Assembly (NCBI GenBank): GCA_029948255.1
Contig: JALIZF010001863.1
Span: forward strand, 434,001 to 498,000
Source of the DNA: Telmatactis stephensoni
Lineage: Eukaryota > Cnidaria > Anthozoa > Actiniaria > Isophelliidae
Reading direction: 5' to 3'
Length of the DNA stretch: 64,000 nucleotides
The notes beneath the pieces were generated by a model, which made no database searches, was not told the origin of the DNA, and saw only the letters and a program-made list of their open reading frames with translations. Positions within the stretch are counted from its first letter, which is position 1. Every line of letters starts with the position of its first letter. The position numbers were made by a program, and so were the translations under genes. Positions 42,501 to 53,950 of this stretch are shown here, one piece after another.

Positions 42501-43515
42501 CAGCTTCGCTACAGAATTTTTCCAATTCTAGCATTAATGTGCGTCCAAACGTTTTGACCAGTTTCAGTGTTTTATAAACATTATAATCATTGCTTATATT
42601 TTTTAACTGCTTGTACATGTCCTGTGGGCGATCAGTTTTACACTTTTATTAGGCGGCAATTAAGTTACCTTTTCGTTGTCATTTGAGGTTGGTGGTTGTT
42701 ATTCTCAGAGTACAAGGGGTGCCTTAAGATTCATGACGATTTCAGAGCACTTTTAGGATGCACTTTTGGCGGCCAATCGTTCTTACATTTTTATTCCGAC
42801 GATTTTTGTGAAACTCACTCAGCTTGAAGATTAATTCATTGTAGTTTGATTCCCTGTGTTTCATCCATTTATACCAACAAAATTTTGATTTAGAGTGGGT
42901 CATTTCTAAACAGTGGGGTCAGATTTTGTTGAAATTACTCCAAAAATAGTTCTCTTCAACAAAATCGCTTAAGGCCAATGTGTAGCTGGCGTAATTGGAG
43001 TAAAAGTTCCTAAAAAGCTATTGAAATTGAACGCGATCCTAAAACGTTGTGATCAAAAGTTGGTCAAGGCCGAATGCCTCCTGAATTTCTATTGAGTCAC
43101 CTTAATTCATTTATTCTGGCTATCGGCTTCACATCTATGTGAGAGCAATACTAACTATACCTTCGGGATCACTAGACATTATTAATGGCTGATTATTTAG
43201 ACGATGTTTTTAAGACTTAAAAGTCTTAGTCTGTGTTTTTCTATATCGTTTCAATAGATAGACCTCAGCTAAGGCTTATACGGAAGCAATACGGAAAGCA
43301 ATAAAAACACTACTTTTGATAGCCCACTGACGCCATTTTGGCCGAGTTTCTTTGTAAATCACATCATTCAAGAGTCACACTCGGATGAACATGGTTTGAA
43401 TCTAGCGCCAAACAATAGAGAAAGTCCCGGATGTGTCCCTGAATTCTGTGCGATGGCGTTGTTTAAGTAATGACCCTAATGGGCCCTAAGTATGTAATAT
43501 TAATTTCGATTTGCA
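42501..43515. other. Downstream flank of the SLC16-like gene
   Basis: No coding signal seen. AT-rich. Confidence 0.4.
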
Positions 43516-43521
43516 TTTATT
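43516..43521 (-). terminator. Polyadenylation signal AATAAA
   Basis: AATAAA on the minus strand, 16 bp beyond the stop codon of the transporter's last exon. Confidence 0.5.
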
Positions 43522-43536
43522 TTTCTAGAAAATGTG

Positions 43537-46370
43537 CTATAGTACTGTTTCTCTTTCAACTACAAGAAGAGCCTGAAGTATGTCTGTAGTTTCCAGAATC
43601 GTTTTACTTTCGGTCCCAGTTTGCAATTCAGGTTGTCTTATAAAATGGCGTAGAAAAGGAATCAGAAAAGCCAGTATAAGAAGACCCCCAGCTGTGTAGA
43701 AGACTGGGTGATAGGATCCTGATAAGTCAGCTATTAGTCCTATAAAAATAGAGAGAAAATCATGACTTGTGATGATAGTAAAACACCTGCCCTTTAGCAC
43801 ATTCTTGGTCCCCAGTCGAAAATTCAGCCGGCCCTCTTTTTGACGAGCAGTCAGACCTCAAACTACAAGAGGTAATACTGTACTTATGACCTGCGAGCGA
43901 GGGTTTTGGCCATTTCACCAGTGAGACAAGAGGCTTTACGCATAAGGGTGAAACGGGCCGCTCCGTGATCGACGAAGTAACCGTGTCGGTGCCGTGTTGC
44001 CCATAAAAACATTCGAAATTCTTGCCGTAAATATGTAATGTAAATGTGTAAGGAATTGCATAAGCAGGGGTACTCCACGTCCTAAAGTCGCCGTGACTTT
44101 GGGCAACTTATATAAGGCGACTCAAGGCAACTTTAGGCGATTTAAGCGAAAATTGGCCAAAACATCTATGTGACTTAAGGCGACTTATGGCCCGAAGTAG
44201 GCCTATAAGCAATTCCTTGTCAGAGCAGAAGAAAGGAATGAATTACAAGCTTCCCTTTGTATTGGCTTAGGAAGTCTTAGGAAACTGACGTTACCTGCAA
44301 ATCCTGATGCAATGAAAATGGGAACTCCTGAAAGGAAGAACAACCACCCCAGACCTTGTTTGGGATATAACAGCAGAACTTGACAATAAATTGGAGTACT
44401 ATACATGGCTTCACAAAGTCCTTGCATTACAGCATAAGCGTACAGATATCCAAGTTGAGATGCTAGAGGTAGTAAGAAGTCAGCCACTGCAAACGAAAGA
44501 ACTCCACATTGAAAAATATGGAAAAATGACACCCGACCAGAATCGCACAGTCTTCCGATCAAGATTCTGCTGAAGAGCGACACAACTCCAGTTATGAAGT
44601 ACATCCATGATGACTTGTGACTTGATATTCCAATTTCTTCGGCATATTTGATCTGGACAAAAAAAGCATTAAACACTTATGATGAATACTATTTGAATGT
44701 AATTCCTGTATACAGAGCGATTTTCATCGATCAGTAATCGTATTTATCAGTATAATCAGCATTTTATCAATTTAAGTTGCAGTATGACCTACTTTGATGA
44801 AATTTGTACGAAACTTAATGCATAAGCATTAAATATATATAAGCAAATTCTTACGATTAAGCAAGCTTGATTGAATTTTGTAAATACTAACCTAACCCTA
44901 CCTAACTTTGAATCGCTGTAAGACTTTTGCCAGAGCTCTGTTTGACGAGTCATTTCCCTGTCCCACTCGTCTTTTAATTTCGTCTTTTTTTGTCAAATTT
45001 TCAAGCAATTTTAATGACACCATAGGGGCGTAGCCCCATTAACATCGATCCCTTTCAAAGACGATCCATTTAACAAGGATTTATTAAATAAGGGTCGCTC
45101 AGGGAAATGGCTGCTCCAACATAGCTCTGTGACGGAAAAGTGTTACAGTGATTCAAAGTTAGGTAGGTGAATATTTACAAAACCTATAGGCGAGCTTCCT
45201 TTAAACAAATGCTGTTTACATTGGTGCCTACCAGGTGAGCTGTAGGCATGTTGTGTCCAACATACATCGGCACAGTCGACGCAGCCAACAATATAAACAT
45301 CGGACATTTTAACAAAGAAAAGTCCAGGGCCTCCGTCATTTTAGAGCAACACCGTCTTTTGTTTTTGTCCTTTGCACAATGTTTATCCTGGGACCTTGAA
45401 ATACTCTTCCTGGAGATACCAAGACCCAGAACACTGGAAATGAGATTAATACCAGCCAGCGCCATCAACGTTTTCCTCCAACCCAGGTGCTCAACAAGCG
45501 TTTGTGTAATGGGAGTCATAGCTAGAAGCCCAGCTCCAGGTCCCAGTGACGCGAACGCCGTGGCAACATGTCGATGTTTATCAAAGTACAGTGGAACCAC
45601 TAGAAAGGCTGCCATGTACACCAGACAAGATCCAAATCCTAACACCAAACCATATGAGAAATAGAGGACGTACAGGTTTGGGGCAAAGGAAGATCCTAGA
45701 AGACCCACTGCGCATGTCAGTCCACCAATACAAAGGACTAGACGACATCCAAAGCGGTGAGTCAGCTTCGATGATATAGGACAAAGGAAAGTCATAACAC
45801 CAATAGAGAGTGAACCAACAAGAGCTGTGGACAAAACATGCACATTAATGTACATGCACATTTTATAATTAATTGTGAACTTTAATGTCAAAAACCAGCT
45901 TCGTTATCAGTGTTCGGATCTCCAGCCTCTGAAAAACACACGTTATTGGCAAGGGTGGTTCTCGCCACTTACATATGAATTACTCCGGGTACCCCGCTCT
46001 TCATCTCTTTACCAACACTATTTCTGTCGGTCAGGCATGTAAAGCGGCTGCCTGGTCAGCCACGTTGACCCTCCCAATTTGGCGGTTAGACCTGCAACGT
46101 AGGTGATTTGGTGCCCCAAAAATTTGAAATAATTTGAATTTGATCTACGTAAAAATGAAAACTGTATACCAATATAGTCAGTACCTGTTCTTGCTTTTCC
46201 AGCTTGAAATTCGTCTAGTATTTTAGGGAACAAGATTCCATAAACCATGCATGTCCCAATATTTATAGTACTAGCCAGTGAAGAACATATACTTACAAAC
46301 CATGAAACTTTGCTGTCTAAACCTCGTCTTGTAGAACCATTACTGCATTCATCGATTAATTCTTTATTAT
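43537..46370 (-). CDS. SLC16 (monocarboxylate transporter) family, 3' four exons
   Basis: Major-facilitator transporter moving monocarboxylates or related solutes across membranes. Exons: 46370-46185, 45824-45232, 44652-44295, 43739-43537. All introns are GT-AG (donors ACAG/GTACTG, CACCTG/GTAGGC, GCAG/GTAACG; acceptors TTCCACAG, GTCCACAG, TGTCCAG, TTTATAG) and the phases agree, giving about 446 codons and a stop. Exon A covers TM1 ('WFVSICSSLASTINIGTCMV', 'YGILFPKILDEFQAG'). Exon B covers TM2-6 ('KLTHRFGCRLVLCIGGL', 'PLYFDKHRHVATAFASLGPG') and the charged central loop 'DKHCAKDKNKRR'. Exons C and D cover TM7-12 ('SRILIGRLCDSGRV', 'GLIADLSGSYHPVFYTAGG'). The usual N-terminal PDGGWGW motif is not in exon A, so a first exon lies upstream or the N-terminus is divergent. 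Substrate not predictable. Confidence 0.88.
44875..45185. mobile_element. MITE in SLC16 intron, ~310 bp
   Basis: 'tttgtaaatactaacctaac' and 'cctaactttgaatcgctgtaa' on the left pair with 'ttacagtgattcaaagttagg' and 'tgaatatttacaaaa' on the right (44926 and 45144). It lies wholly between exons B and C. Confidence 0.75.
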
Positions 46371-46473
46371 CTGTGGAAAAGCAGTAGCTATATTCTTAAA
46401 AACTAAGTTAGAGAGTGGGTAAGTGGGTGGGTGAGTGAGTTAGTGGATGGATGCATGAGTGAGCGAGTGAGTA
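46371..46473. repeat. GAGT/GGGT simple repeat upstream of exon A
   Basis: 'gagtgggtaagtgggtgggtgagtgagttagtgg' at 46412-46445 is low-complexity. The start-codon exon of the transporter was not found here. Confidence 0.6.
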
Positions 46474-46761
46474 TATAGTCAATTGAAGAAACGTTGTCGG
46501 GTCTAAAAACATAGAACGTAGAAGCTGAGGCCGAAATGGTGCTTGGGATGTCAATAATAATAATATTCTGATTTATTCATTTACGCTTTGCCTTCCATGC
46601 AAAATGCCAAAAGCGTGTTCAGGACCTGGGTTGGTGGGCCGATTTTTTATCGCTTACAGCTTAAATGAATAAATCTGAATATAATTATTGACATCCCATG
46701 CACTATTTCGGTCTCAGCTTTTATGTTTTTAGACCCGACAACGTTTCTTCAATTGACTGTA
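46474..46761. mobile_element. MITE, TIR TA(T/C)AGTCAATTGAAGAAACG, ~288 bp
   Basis: Left 'agtcaattgaagaaacgttg' and 'tcgggtctaaaaacat' are matched by the exact complement at the right end. Pairing continues through 'gaagctgaggccgaaat'/'atttcggtctcagctt'. TA at both edges suggests a Tc1/mariner-type insertion. Confidence 0.85.
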
Positions 46762-46826
46762 TAATGAAAATTAACAGAGTCATTAACATTGTCATTTTTT
46801 GTATATCTATATTATATAATTTTATT

Positions 46827-46974
46827 TAGAGTGATTTCAATAAACCAGCTGGGCACTACCAAATAAGCAAATAAAAATTATTAGATGCTAAATGTTTTGT
46901 CTCCTTGTGTTCCTTTTCATCTAGAAAACACTAACAGCTAATTAGTATTGCCCAGTTTTATTGAAATCACTCTA
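46827..46974. mobile_element. MITE, TIR TAGAGTGATTTCAATAAA, 148 bp
   Basis: 'tagagtgatttcaataaa' pairs with 'ttattgaaatcactcta', and inner 'ctgggca' with 'tgccca(g)'. Shares the AGAGTGAT start with the MITE at 24919. Confidence 0.8.
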
Positions 46975-47663
46975 TAGTTGCATATTAGTCGTATGTTGGG
47001 AAAGGGTATAAATATTTGTAATAATGTTATGACTCTTAAGTGGGCGTCTCTGTTAAAGACGCCCACCGATTTTGACTTTCGAAATAGATTTTCCTGGCAC
47101 TCTATTATTTTGAAGGCCTGACCTAAAGAATGACTAACCTGAACTTAGTTTGCTAAAAAATTATTTATTTATTTTTTTGGAGTCCGCCAAGCCTTCACTC
47201 GGCACAATGGCCATTTTGAAGTCAAGCAGATAGCAAATACCAAGATATTGACATTGCCGTAAAGAAACAAATTTGTACTTAAATGTTATAACTTTTATAT
47301 GAATGTGTTCCTGTATCCTTCTACTTTGTTAGGCCACATGACTTTCAAAAATTACATTTTGTTTTTTAACGGTAGCAAGAAAATTCTAGACCCTCCTGCA
47401 CACGCTGTGTTCGACATCACCAAACATCTCAACTTTAAGGGCTTGTTTCAAAATCGTGGGACCTTATTCATTCTCTTCCAGTATATGCACATAAAGTACT
47501 AACGTTGGCCAATACAAAACGCTTATAAAATTTTTCTGCACTCAATTTTCTAGAAAAATACAAGAGCCCAAACTTCAGGTAATTTGAAAATATGTCGAAA
47601 TTCACCATACATTATATGTAATTTTTTAAAGATAACAGCTAACATATACTACCTTATTTGGTC

Positions 47664-47846
47664 CTACATGCAGCTTGGTAGTCGTGGGAAGCCGTATTCA
47701 TTCCACTTTAACTTTAAAAAGTACTGCTTGACTTTCGAGCAGCCAGGGATTCCAGGGCAAATTCGATGAACAGTCGCATGGTGACGTAAAAACTTGGTGG
47801 TGGTTTCACTGGCTTCTAATTTCCGTGCAAAGTTCGTTCTGTGCAA
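47664..47846 (-). CDS. Candidate short ORF in left palindrome arm (60 aa)
   Basis: Reads 'MHRTNFARKLEASETTTKFL' and on to 'GCSKVKQYFLKLKWNEYGFP'. A copy with two substitutions is on the opposite arm (49693-49875, plus). Composition looks coding-like, but no family is recognised, and preservation may simply reflect the youth of the palindrome. Confidence 0.2.
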   Translation of the reverse strand: MHRTNFARKLEASETTTKFLRHHATVHRICPGIPGCSKVKQYFLKLKWNEYGFPRLPSCM

Positions 47847-49692
47847 TCTTTAAATAAAATAGTCATCTTCAGAGATGCAGTTAACCATACACAAGACAAA
47901 ACTGGCATTGATCTATCAAAACGAGTCAAAATGCTGGAGAGAAAACTTGTTCGAATTCACGAATGTGTTTACATCGAGATCACTCGTTCCCAGTCCACCA
48001 GTATTTAAGTACAGGGGGAGGGGGTAGAGGGGAGCTTTTGCAAAGCAGGAAGTTAATCAAAAAATATATTTTCCTGTCTTTTCTGCAATTAGATTCTATC
48101 TTCAATTATGAATAATCTGTAATCGAGATTATTTTTTGTCTGTTTTTGTAGCATAAGATGAATACACAGGTAGCCCAAATCATATATTGAAGATGTAGAC
48201 TAGGCCGGTATCCCGAAAATCCTGCTATTTCGCCTGAAACACATCACTCTTTCATTTATTACTTTTTCCCTTCAAGTTTTATCAGTCAATCAGTGATCTG
48301 TACCCCCTCCCCCGATGTACGTTATTTGGCCGGCTTCTCCGTCACTGATTCATATACAGGTACCTAGCCTTACAAGTTTAATTGATCACTTTTTCCCTTC
48401 AATTATTATTAGTTCCTTTCCAACGCTCTGCTCATCTCCAACAGCTTTTGACTTTCCTATTAGTTTGGGATAGCGGGGTCCTACTGTAATTCCGTTTGTT
48501 ACGTACAGTGCGTTAAATATACAATTGAATCCAAAAAATGTTGTCGGAACAAGTCCACAGTGTGTACACTCCATGACTACAAAAGATTTTGGTAGTTATT
48601 CTTTTAATTAATCTATTCACTATTGTCTTTCCTTGCCTGATGTTTCCTTGGCGGGAGATTATCATTAAGCCAAAATGATGTATAAATCTAGTGTTTTACT
48701 CGATTTATTTATACCTATTTCAAAAAACGTTGCACAAGTCCAGAGTGTACACTCCAAGACTGCAAAGGATTTTGGTAGTTTTCTAGTAATTAATGTAATC
48801 ATAGCATGTTTTGGTTGCATAAAACATGAATACAAAAGACTTAATTGCTCATAACGCTTGCTAGAATGCTTAAAATGCTCACCAAGGAAACATCAGGCAA
48901 GGAAAGACAATAGTGAATAGATTAATTAAAAGAATAACTACCAAAATCTTTTGTAGTCATGGAGTGTACACACTGTGGACTTGTTCCGACAACATTTTTT
49001 TGGATTCAATTGTATATTTAACGCACTGTACTTAACAAACGGAATTACAGTAGGACCCCGCTATCCCAAACTAATAGGAAAGTCAAAAGCTGTTGGAGAT
49101 GAGCAGAGCGTTGGAAAGGAACTAATAATAATTGAAGGGAAAAAGTGATCAATTAAACTTGTAAGGCTAGGTACCTGTATATGAATCAGTGACGGTCGGG
49201 AGAAGCCGGCCAAATAACGTACATCGGGGGAGGGGGTACAGATCACTGATTGACTGATAAAACTTGAAGGGAAAAAGTAATAAATGAAAGAGTGATGTGT
49301 TTCAGGCGAAATAGCAGGATTTTCGGGATACCGGCCTAGTCTACATCTTCAATATATGATTTGGGCTACCTGTGTATTCATCTTATGCTACAAAAATAGA
49401 CAAAAAATAATCTCGATTACAGATTATTCATAATTGAAGATAGAATCTAATTGCAGAAAAGACAGGAAAATATATTTTTTGATTAACTTCCTGCTTTGCA
49501 AAAGCTCCCCTCTACCCCCTCCCCCTGTACTTAAATACTGGTGGACTGGGAACGAGTGATCTCGATGTAAACACATTCGTGAATTCGAACAAGTTTTCTC
49601 TCCAGCATTTTGACTCGTTTTGATAGATCAATGCCAGTTTTGTCTTGTGTATGGTTAACTGCATCTCTGAAGATGACTATTTTATTTAAAGA

Positions 49693-49875
49693 TTGCACAG
49701 AACGAACTTTGCATGGAAATTAGAAGCCAGTGAAACCACCACCAAGTTTTTACGTCACCATGCGACTGTTCATCGAATTTGCCCTGGAATCCCTGGCTGC
49801 TCGAAAGTCAAGCAGTACTTTTTAAAGTTAAAGTGGATTGAATACGGCTTCCCACGACTACCAAGCTGCATGTAG
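49693..49875 (+). CDS. Candidate short ORF in right palindrome arm (60 aa)
   Basis: Mirror copy of the frame at 47664-47846; differs at Arg8 (Trp) and Asn49 (Ile). Same caution applies. Confidence 0.2.
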   Translation: MHRTNFAWKLEASETTTKFLRHHATVHRICPGIPGCSKVKQYFLKLKWIEYGFPRLPSCM

Positions 49876-50504
49876 GACCAAATAAGGTAGTATATGTTAG
49901 CTGTTATCTTTAAAAAATTACATATAATGTATGGTGAATTTCGACATATTTTCAAATTACCTGAAGTTTGGGCTCTTGTATTTTTCTAGAAAATTGAGTG
50001 CAGAAAAATTTTATAAGCGTTTTGTATTGGCCAACGTTAGTACTTTATGCGCATATACTGGAAGAGAATGAATAAGGTCCCACGATTTTGAAACAAGCCC
50101 TTAAAGTTGAGATGTTTGGTGATGTCGAACACAGCGTGTGCAGGAGGGTCTAGAATTTTCTTGCTACCGTTAAAAAACAAAATGTAATTTTTGAAAGTCA
50201 TGTGGCCTAACAAAGTAGAAGGATACAGGAACACATTCATATAAAAGTTATAACATTTAAGTACAAATTTGTTTCTTTACGGCAATGTCAATATCTTGGT
50301 ATTTTGCTATCTGCTTGACTTCAAAATGGCCATTGTGCCGAGTGAAGGCTTGGCGGACTCCAAAAAAATAAATAAATAATTTTTTAGCAAACTAAATTCA
50401 GGTTAGTCATTCTTTAGGTCAGGCCTTCAAAATAATAGAGTGCCAGGAAAATCTATTTCGAAAGTCAAAATCGGTGGGCGTCTTTAACAGAGACGCCCAC
50501 TTAA

Positions 50505-50810
50505 GTACACACTCTTTTAATAAAATACTTTTCATGTTTGGATGTTTTTAGATTTTAGATTTTAGCTAAAAACTCAAATTTATCAGTAACAATAGGTTTA
50601 GGACTTTTACTAGTTTTGTTTCATTATATGTAATGCACATTTGATCATATTACAAATGTTACAATGCGCACTGAATATAAGCATTAAAGAAATATTATCG
50701 TATCATTATGAATTTTCAATTGATTTCCTTCAAACTTCACTGTTTTGCTAATTTTAACATGCTCTTTCCAGCTATATGGTAATTATTTCTGTTTTAGTAA
50801 TTCAACTATA
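50505..50810. other. Intergenic, no gene recognised
   Basis: AT-rich, with a small 'tttagattttagatttt' repeat at about 50546. Confidence 0.4.
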
Positions 50811-51062
50811 TAGCTATTTCAATTAACGTTGTCGCTGAAAAAGCCTAAAGGCTAAAGCCTTTCAAATAACTTTTGTGTACTAACACACTTCTATGTAGGC
50901 TATCTGAGGAATTAAGGAATATGTGTCCAAGTTGTAGAATTTGCAAGCATACAGTGAGTTTCTTATGTAATAATGGATTTCACGGATGAAAAAATAATGA
51001 TCTCGCTCTCAAATCTTTAGGCTTTAGGCTTTTTTCAGCGACAACGTTAATTGAATTAGCTA
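50811..51062. mobile_element. MITE, TIR TAGCTATTTCAATTAACGTT, copy 1
   Basis: 'tagctatttcaattaacgtt' and 'gtcgctgaaaaagcctaaagg' pair with 'ttttttcagcgacaacgtt' and 'aattgaattagcta'. 252 bp. A second copy is at 54806-55060. TA at the edges suggests a TA target. Confidence 0.88.
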
Positions 51063-51849
51063 TAATATTATATGATAAAAGCTCATTGTTACAGCTTCTT
51101 TGTAGCTTTTTTATTAAAGAAAATACCAGCATCGATCAGTAGCGTACAAACACTAAAAGCGTGCAACATATATAATACTAAATAGTGCTAAATTGTGATA
51201 ATTCTATTGTTTTCTATTATTTAATTACGACTATATTCTTCAATAGTTGGTAAATTTGCTTGCTGCACTATATACAACATATTCCTGAATACATTCTGTA
51301 GTTTACGAAACTTCAGTTTTTAGTGTCATCAGACACGCGCCATCTATTTTGATTTAGTCACTTTAATCGATCACATGCACAAGATCTTTTTTAACGTTTA
51401 TTTTGTTTCTTTCAAAAATTATATATGCCTCCAAGACAGCTCAAGTACTTCACATGCCAGGCTATCAATCATGCTAAGGACTAACTATGGCTTTTGGTTG
51501 GTTGATGGAAATTAAATAAGAATGAATAAATAAGAATGGTACTTGAGCTGTGAGCTGCTAGCTGGTCATGTAATATTGTTTTTGTTTTTATCACGAAAAC
51601 ATTTAGAATTTATCCAATTTCTCGGCTACTTTGGAAATATATACTTAATCTGAGCAAGTAGTTGCTGGAAATATTGACAGCTCTCGATCCCCATATATAT
51701 TTAAATAACATTTCACTCAAAAGGTACTTACAAGTAACATGTTCGAAATCTTGCTTATTTATGCAAATATAGCAAAACAGCAGAATTTAATAACTGACCA
51801 GCTAAATGTTCGTTGTTTATGGAAAATGTCTTTTTGTATTCCACTGCAC
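51063..51849. other. Intergenic, no gene recognised
   Basis: AT-rich; no coding signal. Confidence 0.4.
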
Positions 51850-53639
51850 GGCTTAAAACCATACTTGACTATACATCAACTGTGAATCATTGTTAGAACT
51901 TTGTTTGAATTACCCTCCCCGCTGTATTCGATCGACTCGGTTAAGATGTCAAAGGAAATTGGGATTTTAGCGATTAAAAGTAGTTCGCGATATGTAAGCG
52001 CACTATCTCAGTGAAAATAGCAAATTAGGCAGAAATTCAATACGATTTAATGTTCTTGAAACTCCGTAGTCGCTTATTCCCAGACACATGCGTCTGGGTC
52101 CGTGTTGTAAACACGCTTTTACGTTACGGAGAATGTTTTCTGGTTATAACTTATTAATTATAATACTGGGATTTTAACTGATTCAACAACCAACCTTGCA
52201 ATGACACGCGATATTTCAGCATTTCACGATCGGATTCGACACTGCTTTTCATGTTGATAGTTCTAAAGCAGCGAAAGCATAATTTTTAGACAAGATTTGA
52301 AACCGGTTTTACAGGTTTCAAAAGACAACAAAACAACTAAAAGGATTAATGTTAATCAGAACCTCACAAGGGAGTTGCGTGACGTGTATCAATCAGAACC
52401 ATACCTTTGTTTACTACCATGCTCCGAAATATTTAAATTAGCAAATAGCGTTTTATGAACATTTTCGGTAATGATACTATTCTTTCAAAGTGTCAAAGAA
52501 GACTCGTGTCTTGATGTTGCTTATTTTCCAACAGCTCATAGTCACCTAAATCATTTTCAGTGGAAAAGTATTTCAACTGAACAGTAACTCATTGAACTGT
52601 GAAGACGTGCAGTCCATGCACATGCCAGAGTAATTTTCTGGTCGAAAACATTTTAATCGTAGTTCGAACATGTAGCAATTTTATACAGAGCTTTGTAGTC
52701 GTACAGAGTCAGTCATTACAGATAAAACTGCTGGGATAGAACAATGAATATGTTGTTTATTCAATTGTTTTGTATGTGGTTGAAGAAACTGAACGAGCGA
52801 TTGGTGCTTCGTAAATCTACCTTGGTGTTTACATGCACGGCGTTGCGAAATGGAGTTTTGAAGGTGATCGTAAACTTTCTTTTCGCTACAAAGTTGAAGT
52901 TTAAGATGTCAAAAATCGAAAGGAAATGCAAAATCTACCTTCAATAACGAGCAAGAATGTACAAATAAAAGCTACAGAATAGATTTTGGCCAAGTTTTCA
53001 TTTTCCAGATATGGTATCAAAAACGTCCACGTCCACGCACTTCTTTAAATCATCTAATAAACAAATTTCCCAGTGTTCATTTCGGTCTCCGCTTCTATGC
53101 TTTGAAAGGGTCAAAGTTTGTGCCATTAGCTATATTTGCATAGTTCCGGAGCATGAATACTCCGGAGCCCGTTTGAGTCTGGTACAATTTTTATATACCT
53201 ACAAAAGTAGAGCAACCCGCTTTGAAACGAGCAAAAATGCTCAAAATTTGTCTCTTTTTATTGATGAATTGCTTTTGGGCTGGTTTTCACGAGCTACGGA
53301 AGCAGAAGCAAAAGCAACATCTGATATGTTGTGATACGATGTGTAGAAATGATACAAGATTCAGATGGATGAACTCAACAAACAAACTGGACATGTATTC
53401 TGATCGTCATCTTGTACAATAACATGTCTTCTTACGTAATATAGATATTACACAGGAAATCCAAACTATTACAAATATGGTAATACTACAACATAGCAGA
53501 CTCAATGTGGCATTTCTCAGCTATGTGTAAAAAAGAAGACATTGAACCGTGCATACTGAGTCTGCGTATGATCCTTTAGTCCAGACCCAGGCCTCTTTTT
53601 ACCCCGCTCCGTTTCGGTAAAACAGAGTCCACTGAAGAA

Positions 53640-53719
53640 CTTGCATGCGCATGCGTTACACGAACCAATCAGACACCAGAAAAGTTTGGTGTGAGCTTGT
53701 TACAAAGCTATCGTTCAAT
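53640..53719 (+). promoter_or_regulatory. Candidate promoter: NRF1-type site and CCAAT box
   Basis: 'gcatgcgcatgcg' (53643-53655) matches the NRF1 palindrome, and 'aaccaatcag' (about 53664) is a CCAAT box. They lie 65 and 50 bp upstream of an ATG at 53720 in the context 'caatATGGCTGCTG'. Confidence 0.45.
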
Positions 53720-53950
53720 ATGGCTGCTGTTGAGCTATATGGGGCTCATTTTGAAGACGAATTCATCGAATTAGATAAGTATGTCTTCACTTGTACGAAG
53801 CACACGTTTTTACCCAAATTGGAGCAATCCACGCCCTGTATAACTTGTCAAAAGCCTTGTATGGTTGTCTTGTGTGAATCTGACGTTTATCCTTTATCCA
53901 TACCCGTATGGCTTAACTTTGTGGCACGTGAAATAACACGTGCAGATTAG
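53720..53950 (+). CDS. Putative 76-aa protein or first exon, unknown
   Basis: Begins 'MAAVELYGAHFEDEFIELDK' and contains a CxxC ('CITCQKPC') near residue 45. The frame is open upstream to 53645, but the promoter motifs and start context favour 53720. It lies in the centre of the old inverted repeat, so it might be the cargo of that element. No domain recognised; the C-terminal third may be intron if it is a first exon. Confidence 0.35.
   Translation: MAAVELYGAHFEDEFIELDKYVFTCTKHTFLPKLEQSTPCITCQKPCMVVLCESDVYPLSIPVWLNFVAREITRAD

Larger units (their letters stand above)
47036..50504. repeat. 3.46-kb near-perfect palindrome flanked by TTAA
   Basis: Arms 47040-48651 (1612 bp) and 48882-50500 (1619 bp) are inverted copies with only a handful of differences seen (for example 47827 G against A, a 5-bp indel opposite 48335). 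Spacer 48652-48881. TTAA stands on both outer edges (47036-47039, 50501-50504), as for piggyBac or Kolobok insertions. Each end folds on itself: 'gtgggcgtct' and 'agacgcccac' flank a short loop. Mirrored frames occur in both arms (for example 47664-47846 minus and 49693-49875 plus, 'HATVHRICPGIPGCSKVKQY'), possibly coding, but no known domain. The spacer holds a diverged direct copy of 48539-48612. Confidence 0.93.

Noticed and set aside
52744..52947. 67-codon plus-strand frame starting MNMLFIQLF
   Set aside because: No domain, promoter or splice support; AT-rich chance frame likely.
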